Below, one piece after another: positions 1 through 7,215 of a stretch of DNA of 7,215 nt (within the stretch, counting starts at the first letter, position 1; every line of letters starts with the position of its first letter). Position numbers and translations under genes: made by a program. The stretch is taken from positions 1-7,215 of the forward strand of contig PIVH01000186.1 of NCBI GenBank assembly GCA_003354225.1, given 5' to 3'. Origin of the DNA: Globobulimina sp. (lineage: Eukaryota; Foraminifera; Rotaliida). The notes below the pieces were generated by a model, which ran no database searches, was not told where the DNA came from, and saw only the letters and a list, made by a program, of their open reading frames with translations.

Positions 1-16
1 GATGGTAAATTTTTCA
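1..16 (-). CDS. Possible start of a further - strand gene (fragment)
   Basis: Reading leftward, an ATG at 16..14 starts MKNLP, 5 bases after the TAG of the membrane-protein frame. Such tight, co-directional spacing would suit a bacterial operon. No convincing Shine-Dalgarno sequence lies at the proper distance, and only five codons are visible, so this is weak. Confidence 0.15.
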
Positions 17-21
17 TTGAT

Positions 22-270
22 CTAAAAAAAGTTCTCTTTCTTATTTCTAAATTTTCGTACAATAAGATTCAACAAATATACAACAGCGGAAAAAATGCTA
101 CCTAAAATGATGTTTCCGGGGAATAAGGCAATCGCAAAACCGAGATACATCCCTGCTACTACAGAAAAGGCGATAGAGAGATACCACGACCATTTTGGAA
201 TATTCTTGCCGAAATAAAAATGATGTGCCGAGATAAAGGTTAAGACGATGAAGGTGATGCTAAATCGGAC
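22..270 (-). CDS. Possible small membrane protein, C-terminal part (TM2-like)
   Basis: This is the - strand tail of an open frame that ends in TAG at 24..22. It has three hydrophobic segments: ITFIVLTFISA; WYLSIAFSVVAGMYLGFAIA; and NIILGSIFSAVVYLLNLIV followed by a basic RKFRNKK end, as expected for a cytoplasmic C-terminus. The AHHFYFGK stretch after the first segment resembles the 'G-A-H-x-F-Y-L-G-K' core of TM2-domain proteins. The frame stays open to 447 on the opposite strand of VPS13 coding, but that part reads as a shadow; I place the upstream limit near 270. There is no credible start codon, so it would be cut by a junction near 240..270. The same bases in + frame 2 are open from 26 to 226, so chance openness remains possible. 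It could be bacterial DNA, a transferred gene or a neighbouring eukaryotic exon. Confidence 0.35.
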   Translation of the reverse strand, partial: VRFSITFIVLTFISAHHFYFGKNIPKWSWYLSIAFSVVAGMYLGFAIALFPGNIILGSIFSAVVYLLNLIVRKFRNKKENFF

Positions 271-3200
271 GCGGCTGGCAACAAAGTGATTGATCCCAGT
301 AAATTGCCCAAAGATTTCGTGCAGATACAATTTGATTTTGAGTTGAAAGGCGCCTCTTTGGCTTTGTTGGATATCTTGGAAGATAAACATAAGTCGCCCA
401 TGAATATTATGGGCATTACTTTTGACGGCATATCCATGAACGTACACGTCCGGCCGATGGGCAGTTTGTTGCTTAAAATGGCGTTGCAGAGCATGGAATT
501 AGTGGATTATTACAAATCTGAGAATATGATCACACGATCGATGATTCAAAGGACGGATGTATTGGAACTACAGAAACGAAATCAAAGCAAAGCTATAAAC
601 ATGCAACAATTAGCACCGTTATTAAACCTCGAATTTGAGTTAAATCCTTTAAATAAGATCGCCGATAGTCGCATATTTCTGCGCTCACAGCCGATTACCG
701 TCGACTTGCATATCCCCGTATTCTTGCGATTGGGTCCCTTTTTTGTGCAGGAGAGGCAAGTGGATATGCATGCTTTTGAGAGAGCTGCTTTATTGCAATT
801 AGAAGCCTTACAAAACGCGTCGAGAGCAGCCTTGGACGACGCGGTGGCGTTTCATAAAACCATCGCCATTGATGCTACTTTTTATGGTCCCACCATTATG
901 CTACGAGAGGATCCCTCCAATGATAAGGGCACCAAATTAGTGGTGGATTTGGGTAAATTCAGCATTAAATCCGCCATAAAGCCCAAAAAACATCAGAAGA
1001 ATGTCGATGTGGATGGGAAACACGACGACGACGAACACGACGAAGACGCTGCTACACTCGAATTGGCTGCGAAGTTAAAAGCGTTAAAAGAACAGGCGGC
1101 GCAATCTGGCGGCAGTATGGTAGTGAACGATGATGCATTAAACACATATTATGATTGCTTTAACATTCGCGTGGAAGATATAAAAATCTATTTAGATGTC
1201 GACATTCCCCGCAATCATTTGCTAACTCCGCTCAATATGGACAGCCAGATCTATTCTTCCATCTTCCCGTCCGACCCAAAACTGCCCACAGTGGTGTTGA
1301 AAGCGGGCGTACCCAAAGTCTCCACCAAATTGGCCTCGTCTGACATCCGCAAAATGTACTTTATGATGGAAAACTTGATTGTGGACTCGTACCATGAGCT
1401 GACTGCGCAGGAGGAATTTTTCAAGAAGCGCGCCATTGAGATGAAGCAGCAAAATGTAATGGAGCATAAACAGGACGCGGAGGAAGAGGCTATTGGCGGC
1501 ATTGGCAGTGCTGCGCAGAAATTGGCGCGACAGTCTGCGAAGGACAAAGGGAAAGAATTACAGCAAGAGGCAGAGGAGGAATATTTCGATGAGAAGACCA
1601 AGTTGGAGTTGTTGCAGAAAGTGAATATATTGTTATCTGTGCAAGTGGCGGATATACAATTTTCCTTAGTCAACGATGATAATTATGGCCGAACGGGCCA
1701 ATCCATACCGATTATTGTGTCCAATATAGGCGGGACTTATTTGTATCTACAGCAACGTAAATGGGACATGACTATGGAGGCCGGTTTGGCCAAGGTATTG
1801 GTTGAAGATCATGTGTGCGATGCTTCGCAATTAGAGGAACGGCCGTATTTGATGCGAACCGGCCATGTCAAGCCACAGTTGTCAATGCACAAAACGGCGT
1901 TTAGATTGGAAGGATTACAGCAACAGCAACAAGAGAAAAAGACGGAGTTTTTCAAATTAAATTTGAATGTGATTGATGCGAAATCGCCAAAGTATGAGAA
2001 GTTGGATATGATCGTGAACCTCGCTGCTGGCGATGTGATTTTTTATTTGCGACCAGAGACTATCTACGGTTTAACGGAGGTTTTGATTAAAAATATATTG
2101 CCTTCGGTGGAGAGTACGGGTAAAGGCGGTCGCAGACAGAGTATATCCGCACAGAGCGGGATTGATTTAGTGGGTGAGGCTGCGGATAAAATGCGTCGAG
2201 AACGGGAGCGAAAGGAAAAAATGAAAGTGAAGAAGGAACAGGAAGCTGCAGATGCGTTGGCATTGATTGCTGAGGGCAGTCAGAAACGGACAGACACCGT
2301 CAAGATGAAAATTGATATCGCTTTCAGTTCGTTGCAGTTATATATCTGTGCCAAACAGTTTAATATTTGTAAGAGCTCCATTGAAGGATTTAACTTAGAT
2401 TTAACAATGTATCGCTACTCTATGGATATGACGGTGACATTGGGCAATATATTATTGACGGATGAGACTTATATTGCCGATTTGAGCTTGTTTCCAGATT
2501 ATCCATATAAAGCTATTATGGGTCATACTGCGACGCAAAATGCAGAAATGAAAGGAGTGCCAGTACCCAAATTATCGCAGCAACAGTCCTTAGTCGCTTT
2601 GCGGTTAGAAAAGGTAGATTCGATTCGTCAGCAAAAGAGAGATCCGTTGGTGAGGTTTGTATTGAATATGTACAATGCGGTGGAAATTGAGTATCCCGGT
2701 TATGCCATGAATATGGACATTGGTTTGAAGGGTATGCGGTTTACCTTTTTAAATCGTTTTGTGGATGAGATGCTGAAATGGTTAATGAATTCTGCACTGT
2801 TGAAAATACCGCAACTGATTACGGACCAATTGGAGAAGTCAGAGTTGATGGCGGGACACGAGGAGTTGCGCGAGGACAGGAGAGCTGATTTGGGCGCCAT
2901 TGTCGAAGATGCAGAGGTTGGTAACTTCAAAGAGCAGCTACAAGAGAGGAAGGAAGAAAAGGAAGCGGCGGTCTTACCTCAAATGCGCATTGTTGTGGAA
3001 AATATGGAATTAGTAATACCGAAATCATCCGTGGATCACGGGGATTACATTAAAGGTAACTTGGGCCGATTGATTGTGTGGAATGATGTGTTGGATAAAG
3101 AGGATAATACAAAGATGATCGTACAAGTGGATGATGCGACTATTGCGACCAGATTTGGTTCAGACAAACGACGACAAACTGTCCCGTTGTTTACGCAGCC

Positions 3201-3997
3201 TTCGATCAAAGTAGTGTTAGCCAATGAATTTACAGATATTAGTATTGAATTTGCGCAGATCTCTATGCAATTAGCCAAGAAGCAGTATGAGTTTTTAATG
3301 GAGTTATTATCTGGCAATTTGGCGGAAGAAGCACAAGTATCGACCCGTGTGTACCCGCAACGGCAAATTGCTATGGAAGATGTGATCAGTGAGGAACAAA
3401 AAGAACGAGCCAAAGAAGCTGCGCTGGCTGCGGGTAAGGAACAGTTAAAGAAAGAAATGAAGATTAGTTTGAAGATTAATCAGTTTTCAGCGCATTTACT
3501 CAAACAATATGGCTTTGAATTTGATCCGCTTACACTTGAAGGGAAGGACTCATTGGTTGGCTTTAACATCGATGGATTGGCATTAAACGTAGTAATCGGT
3601 CAACAGATATCGGTTCAACTGACTATGGATGGCATGAGTTTGAAAGATGTGAGTTACGATACAATACAAAATGGGGTACAGGAGGTGTATAGAGATATAA
3701 TATGTTTTAACAGTAATTTTAAAGTAGAGGATGAATCCATGACTGATGCGACTACGCCAAGGAAATCATTGCAAGCTGTGTCGGAAACTCACAGTTTATT
3801 TCCATTTCATGTGATGGTCGATGTAGATCAAGCCAGCAATGAAACGTCAGTCCAGCTGCAAATGATTGGATTACAGTTCACTTTTGGTAGTGTATTGTGG
3901 ACCTTGTTAGAGTTTGCAAACATAAATCCGTCAAAAAAAGAGAAACTACCACCCGTACCGGACGAATTAAATAATTTCCAATTATCGTTGTTAAAAG
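244..3997 (+). CDS. VPS13-like lipid transfer protein, exon A (5' partial, RBG groove region)
   Basis: Open frame after a TAA at 241..243, running in frame to a splice donor. Residue numbers count from codon 286. The family call rests on motifs: a segment at about 190-228 ending LVVDLGKFSI matches the VPS13 block of the type 'I-x-A-P-x-I-I-x-P...LVLDLG'; it is followed by YYDCFNIRVEDIKIYLDV (about 288-305) and by a segment at 327-365 resembling the VPS13 'PsDp.LP' block. The rest is amphipathic beta-strand stretches separated by charged helical linkers, as expected for repeating beta-groove modules that form a hydrophobic lipid channel. There is no N-terminal chorein domain. No ATG precedes the conserved region: codon 286 is GTG and the first in-frame ATG is at 400. 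The true start is therefore upstream and missing. Charged residues at 244..285 (DDEGDAKSDAAGNK) look like a linker. Which VPS13 paralogue this is cannot be decided. Confidence 0.88.
1579..1599 (+). other. FFAT-like motif (candidate VAP/ER-binding site)
   Basis: Within the long charged linker at 1405..1620 the protein reads QQEAEEEYFDEKTKLE. The core E-Y-F-D-E-K-T, with an acidic tract just before it, fits the FFAT pattern (E-F/Y-F-D-A-x-E) at positions 1 to 4. It departs from it at position 5 (Glu for Ala) and position 7 (Thr for Glu). Animal VPS13A and VPS13C carry an FFAT motif in a groove linker, by which they bind VAP proteins on the ER; the location here is comparable once the missing N-terminus is allowed for. 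Function is inferred and the match is imperfect. Confidence 0.45.
1918..1932 (+). repeat. Short polyglutamine run (5 Gln)
   Basis: Five glutamine codons of mixed CAG/CAA type lie between GL and EKK, in a loop of a groove module. The interrupted codons argue against active triplet expansion. It is probably a flexible loop. Confidence 0.6.
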
Positions 3998-4053
3998 GTG
4001 TGCTATATTATTATTATTGTATTTTCTTTTACTTTCATCCGTTGCCAACATAG
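3998..4053 (+). other. Spliceosomal intron, 56 nt
   Basis: The donor is G|GTGTGC and the acceptor ACATAG|GTGG. The interval is AT-rich, has a pyrimidine-rich stretch at 4018..4040, and contains a possible branch site (TTTAC, 4028..4032) with its A about 22 nt before the acceptor. Removing 56 nt (remainder 2 on division by 3) joins the upstream frame exactly to the downstream frame: the split codon G|GT gives glycine and the protein reads LSLLKG-GHVSQVAM. If retained, the intron encodes a Tyr/Phe-rich tail and ends the protein at a TAG (4051..4053) whose AG is the acceptor. The downstream frame has no ATG in the intron; its upstream limit is a TTG codon, and its first ATG is at 4077, so it is not a separate gene. 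A donor at 4000 would break the frame. Confidence 0.88.
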
Positions 4054-7000
4054 GTGGTCATGTGTCGCAAGTGGCTATGCGAGATAACAAAGGCAGACCC
4101 ATGTTTGCACAGAGACAAGTATTTGAAGATGAGGCAGAGGACAAGAAAGCTATGGATGAGGAGGATGATGGCAAAGAAGAGGCGAAAGACGAGGCAGAGG
4201 CTGCTATCCCAATGACGTTAACCGTAGACGTACAGATACGTGATACCATGGTGAAGTTAATAAGATATCCGAAATTAGACAGTTCGCCCGCATTGGTGTT
4301 ACAATTGGATATCATAACTGGCGTTAAAATGGATTCGGCCACGCCGTTATTTGTCAATGCAAGAATAGCACACGTCCAGGCGTACCAAGCCATCATTTCC
4401 GTTGAAGATAAGCAATTATGCATCACTGTAAAAGACGGTGTGCCCAAAATCATTGAACCGTTTGATATAAATGCCACGATCCAACAATATAAATCTGCCT
4501 TTGATGGTTTAGCTGACCGGAAATCGGACGCCAAGGGCATGAAAGGCAGTGTTGTGATGGCACCCATGGTGATGCGGTTTGGTTACTCAGATTTTGATAT
4601 TTTAAAGAGTTCATTATCTGCAGTCGCACCGCCGGTGTTAGAACAGGCTGCGGACGAAGCGGAGGATGAGAAAAAGAGAGATTTGGCTGGCATTGATGAG
4701 AGCAAATTTGATCAAGGCGCAGATACTGGATCAGAGTCAAGTTTTTCCTCGGAAGAAGAGCTCAAAATATCCAAGAAAGAGCTGAGAATGAAGAAACAAA
4801 TGGAGCTGCAAAAGAAGAAAGACGAAGAGTTGCCCGATAAGGGAGAGATTGAATTTGCAGTCAACATTGGTACGATCAGTGTGGTTTTAGTGAATGACAA
4901 GAAACAACGCAGCGAGATTCCGTTGGCGCAGTTTGTGATTAATAATGTCGGAGCAGAGATATATTCGTATCGACAGGGTCTGACTATCGGTGCACAGTTT
5001 GGACTGTATGGCAATTACTGGAATAACGAGATTGCAGAATGGGAGCCTATGATCGAGAAATGGTCGGCCAAAGCGAACATTATCATGAATGCAGATTGTA
5101 CCTATATACAATTTCTGCCTGATCGGGTATTCAATGTATCATTTACGTATTTTATGGTTCAGTCTGCTATGGCTGCCGCCGAAGTAATTGTGGGTGGCAC
5201 TGATAGTAAGCCAGAGGAACGCAAAGAAGATTTGAGATTGAAACCGCGTTTATCCCCTCGTATATCTTCAGAACATCTGGCCAATATTGCCAAGAATGTG
5301 AAGTCGCATTGTTTGAATAATGAGACTGAATTTGGTTTAAGTGTGCGATGTTGGCAAAGTGATGAATTATTCGATGACGATAAGCAAACCATAGCCGTTA
5401 TGTTGGCGCAGTTAAAGAAATCCGTCACAAATGTGATAAAAGTTGGGCCAATGGATAGTTGCGATTTTGATACGTATCCCATTGAGATTGAGCGAGCATT
5501 TCAAAGCAAAGTTGGCATTGAGATCAGTTTAAATGATGCTGACTATGAACCGTTTATTATATTAAACACCAATCAAATCAGAGAGAGAACCTATTATTTA
5601 AAAAATAAAACAGATGAAGCAAATTCGTTGATATTGCAAGGGACGCATCAATTGGTTGGTGGTGCAAAGGAGATATGCATACATTCTCCCATTCAATTTG
5701 TAAATAAAACCGAGTTAAATTTATCATTGTTTGGTAGACAGATTGATTTAGAAAGGAATGGCAGTGCCTATTGTCCAGCTCTACGGTTTATTAAAGAGCC
5801 GACATTCGATATTGTACCAGTCACCAATGAGAATGACGAGAAACAGCAATTTAACACTGTGCGAGAATTACCATTATCGCCGTACACCGATGACGCATCG
5901 TACCCAATCCATACCAGACGCACTGACGGCATTATATATTCTATGATGTTGCATACCAAAAAGATTCATGCTGGGGAACGGTTATTGTTTTCCATTGACT
6001 CCACGGTTCGAGTGGAGAACTTATTGGTGTCTGATTTGTATATTACCTTTATTCAAAATGACAAACGCGATCAAGTGATGATCAAACCCGGCGAAAGTAA
6101 GAATGCGTACAGTGCGTATAAGTCCAAATTAGGCAGTTTAGAAATGAAACATAAAGGCTTAGTGTGTCGGGATGCCAATGCCAAGCAATCCATCGAAGCC
6201 ATGGTGAAAAGAAGCATGAATCGATGGAGTAAGTCTATGAGTAATGTACTGGAAGAAAAGCAATCAGCACAGCAACAGGTTGGCGATAAAGACCGACAGC
6301 GATTTGATTTTATTGACCCAAAATTGCACACTCGATTGTCTGTCATTGGCGAATTAACTCAAACCGACGTGAGTGGCGCTGTCACATTAACCTTTTATGT
6401 GCCATATTGGATCTATGATTTAACGCATTTACAGCTGATTCCATCGGAAGATAAGACGCGAAAGAATGCAGTTGCTGGGCGAGGGAAAGAGAAACAGGTT
6501 TATAAGGATAAGAAGAGCGAAGAGATAGAACCAATGATGTTTAACTTCCATAGCTCCTCTTCCAGCAAAACAAAGATATCGGTCTGCGCTGAAGGTGCAT
6601 TTAGCCGTTCCTTCCCACCCGATGCAGTTGGCTCGACCGGGCGCATCAATGAGTTATATGGCACCCATCCCACCAGAAGTGACAAATTAAAATATGAATA
6701 TGAGGTCGGTGTGGATATCAATGTGGTATTAGGCCCCTTTCGAGGCTTAGTCAAAAGTATTAAGTTGGTGCCACGTATCATACTCAAAAACGAGCTGAAA
6801 TGTCCATTATTAGTGCGGCAAATTAAATCGCACTCCATTCCTGAAAAATATTGTCAAATATGCCGCATCGAACGTGGTGCGACCAAGCCATTTTGGTGGG
6901 TCATTCCAAAGGGCGATAAGGATTATAAACGTCGATATATTCAGTTCAAGAAAGAGATGGAATCCTGGCAATGGTCCTCCTTTATCCCAGTGGACGAGAC

Positions 7001-7204
7001 CTCCGATTGGACCATGACTATACGGCATAGAAACGCCAATATCGACCCCCAATTAATGAAAGTAAATATAACCTCGACCGGCGCTGCAATGTATGTGACC
7101 TTTAAAAAGGCAGACTATCAATACCCACCGTATCGGATTGAGAATAGGACCTTGGCCACACGCTTCAGATTCTGCCAACAGCAAATTAACTTATGGTTCT
7201 CACA
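4054..7204 (+). CDS. VPS13-like lipid transfer protein, exon B (groove end and VAB domain, 3' partial)
   Basis: This continues exon A after the 56-nt intron. Domain order: an acidic linker (4125..4205), a beta module starting IPMTLTVDVQIRDTMVKL, a second charged linker (about 4647..4844), another module, the YGNYWNNEIAEWEPMIEKWS signature, a short basic linker, then the VPS13 adaptor-binding domain to the end. Recognisable VAB blocks are ICIHSPIQFVNKTELNLSLF, FYVPYWIYDLTHLQL, FSRSFPPDAVGSTG, IKLVPRIILKNELKCPLLVR and PPYRIENRTLATRFRFCQQQ, in the order found in VPS13 proteins. The frame meets TGA at 7206..7208, but a GTGAGA donor starts at 7205. VPS13 proteins normally continue well past this point, so I end the exon at 7204. 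If the TGA were used, the protein would lack the C-terminal ATG2-C-like and PH regions. Confidence 0.88.
4731..4760 (+). other. Acidic serine cluster in the seventh charged linker
   Basis: The protein reads SESSFSSEEE: five serines interleaved with and followed by glutamates. Ser with acidic residues downstream is the pattern favoured by CK2-type kinases, which are near-universal in eukaryotes. The cluster lies in a predicted disordered linker just before a Lys-rich helix (KKELRMKKQMELQKKK), so it could be a phosphorylation-controlled hinge. That role is inference. Confidence 0.35.
5007..5066 (+). other. VPS13 WEPMIE signature
   Basis: The protein reads YGNYWNNEIAEWEPMIEKWS. A 'Y-Y-N...WEP-L/I-I/L-E-p-W' block is a strongly conserved hallmark of VPS13 proteins near the end of the groove region, upstream of the adaptor-binding domain. 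It separates this protein from ATG2 and other chorein-type bridge proteins, which lack this block and the VAB domain after it. Confidence 0.8.
5322..7204 (+). other. VPS13 adaptor-binding (VAB / SHR-BD) domain
   Basis: Six repeat-like units can be picked out by their 'hydrophobic-hydrophobic-N-x-T/hydrophobic' starts: PFIILNTNQ, IQFVNKTELNL, VRVENLLVSDLYI, YWIYDLTHLQL, RIILKNELKCPL and YRIENRTLATRF. In known VPS13 proteins the VAB domain is a set of all-beta repeats, each with a conserved Asn, that binds Pro-X-Pro motifs in organelle-specific adaptors. The fourth unit has Asp (codon 6417..6419) where Asn is expected. Lys-rich or helical insertions sit around 6177..6281 and 6444..6530. The Trp-rich stretch 6940..7020 (WQWSSFIPVDETSDW) matches the family's 'WS..f' block. 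Repeat limits are approximate. Confidence 0.75.
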
Positions 7205-7210
7205 GTGAGA
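7205..7210 (+). other. Probable splice donor overlapping an in-frame TGA
   Basis: The sequence CACA|GTGAGA gives a near-consensus 5' splice site (GTRAGW), and the in-frame TGA at 7206..7208 lies inside it. VPS13 proteins normally continue after this point with a segment leading to a W-D-x-P block, so splicing is favoured over termination. The window ends at 7215, so the intron body cannot be seen. Confidence 0.55.
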
Positions 7211-7215
7211 AAGGG

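Larger units (their letters stand above)
244..5321 (+). other. Repeating beta-groove (RBG) lipid-conduit region with seven charged linkers
   Basis: Beta modules with alternating hydrophobic residues, such as KVNILLSVQVADIQFSLV, VKMKIDIAFSSLQLYI, PQMRIVVENMELVI, KISLKINQFSAHLL and GEIEFAVNIGTISVVLV, each follow a Lys/Glu-rich linker. Linkers lie at about 982..1095, 1405..1620, 2176..2289, 2836..2970, 3373..3459, 4125..4205 and 4647..4844. With the intron removed, successive linkers start roughly 140 to 260 residues apart. In VPS13 proteins, five-stranded units joined by crossing loops stack into a long hydrophobic trough for lipids, and this layout matches that plan. The module count is an estimate by eye; the first part of the trough lies outside the window. 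Confidence 0.7.

Noticed and set aside
26-226. A + strand frame open from 26 to 226 as an upstream VPS13 exon
   Set aside because: It ends in TAA before 230, has no VPS13-like pattern, and no donor or acceptor pair would link it cleanly to 244; the - strand reading with three hydrophobic segments is more protein-like.
286-288. GTG at 286 as the start of the VPS13 protein
   Set aside because: A GTG start is not expected in a eukaryotic nuclear gene, the frame is open to 244, and conserved groove sequence begins right after it without a chorein domain.
1414-1434. A second FFAT-like motif, EEFFKKR
   Set aside because: It has Lys at position 4, where Asp or a phosphorylatable Ser/Thr is needed, and lacks an acidic lead-in.
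4004-4018. ATT/TAT triplet repeat as a microsatellite
   Set aside because: Only about four units, inside an AT-rich intron; too short to call a repeat.
4017-4053. Second protein starting near 4017 with a hydrophobic signal-like start (YFLLLSSVA)
   Set aside because: The codon there is TTG, not ATG, the stretch is intron translated in another frame, and the sequence after 4054 continues the upstream VPS13 protein in the right phase.
4011-4053. Programmed ribosomal frameshift or sequencing-error frameshift joining the two frames
   Set aside because: Canonical GT and AG ends, AT and pyrimidine richness and exact phase restoration by a 56-nt removal explain the frame change without slippage; the unspliced Tyr/Phe-rich tail does not resemble VPS13.
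4058-5482. Several Ser/Cys-rich open frames on the - strand, the longest 169 codons (4058..4567)
   Set aside because: They lie antisense to well-supported VPS13 coding and show the Ser-rich composition typical of the complement of Glu/Lys/Asp codons; no domain is recognisable.
1-7215. tRNA, rRNA, CRISPR array, transposon or prokaryotic defence system
   Set aside because: No cloverleaf-like, rRNA-like, direct-repeat or terminal inverted-repeat structure was seen, and nearly all bases are explained by one VPS13 coding frame.

Overview
The window is almost entirely one protein-coding gene on the + strand, read here as an internal part of a VPS13-family bridge-like lipid transfer protein from a microbial eukaryote. 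Evidence for a eukaryotic nuclear genome is the protein family itself and a 56-nt GT...AG intron (3998..4053) that joins two long open frames. The species cannot be named from the sequence; base composition is moderate, and no alternative genetic code is needed.

Layout: 1..243 is not VPS13 coding. Its best reading is on the - strand: the tail of a small three-helix membrane protein with a TM2-like AHHFYFGK motif, followed after its stop by a possible next start codon (ATG at 16..14), an arrangement that looks bacterial. 244..3997 is VPS13 exon A (about 1,250 codons), carrying the repeating beta-groove (RBG) lipid-conduit region with charged linkers and an FFAT-like motif. 3998..4053 is the intron. 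4054..7204 is VPS13 exon B (about 1,050 codons), carrying the last groove modules, the family's WEPMIE signature (5007..5066) and most or all of the VPS13 adaptor-binding (VAB, formerly SHR-BD) domain. At 7205 a good donor (GTGAGA) overlaps an in-frame TGA, so the gene probably continues beyond the window into the C-terminal module.

The spliced visible product is about 2,300 residues. It lacks the N-terminal chorein domain and the C-terminal ATG2-C-like and PH regions, which should lie outside the window if the gene is intact. By family knowledge the protein would sit at membrane contact sites: the groove carries glycerolipids between bilayers, the FFAT-like motif could dock on ER VAP proteins, and the VAB domain would bind adaptors bearing a Pro-X-Pro motif on the partner organelle.

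No RNA gene, mobile element, CRISPR array or defence-type system is visible. The points most worth a second look are the left-edge junction, the FFAT-like motif, the Asn-to-Asp change in one VAB repeat, and the 3' end where stop and splice donor coincide.
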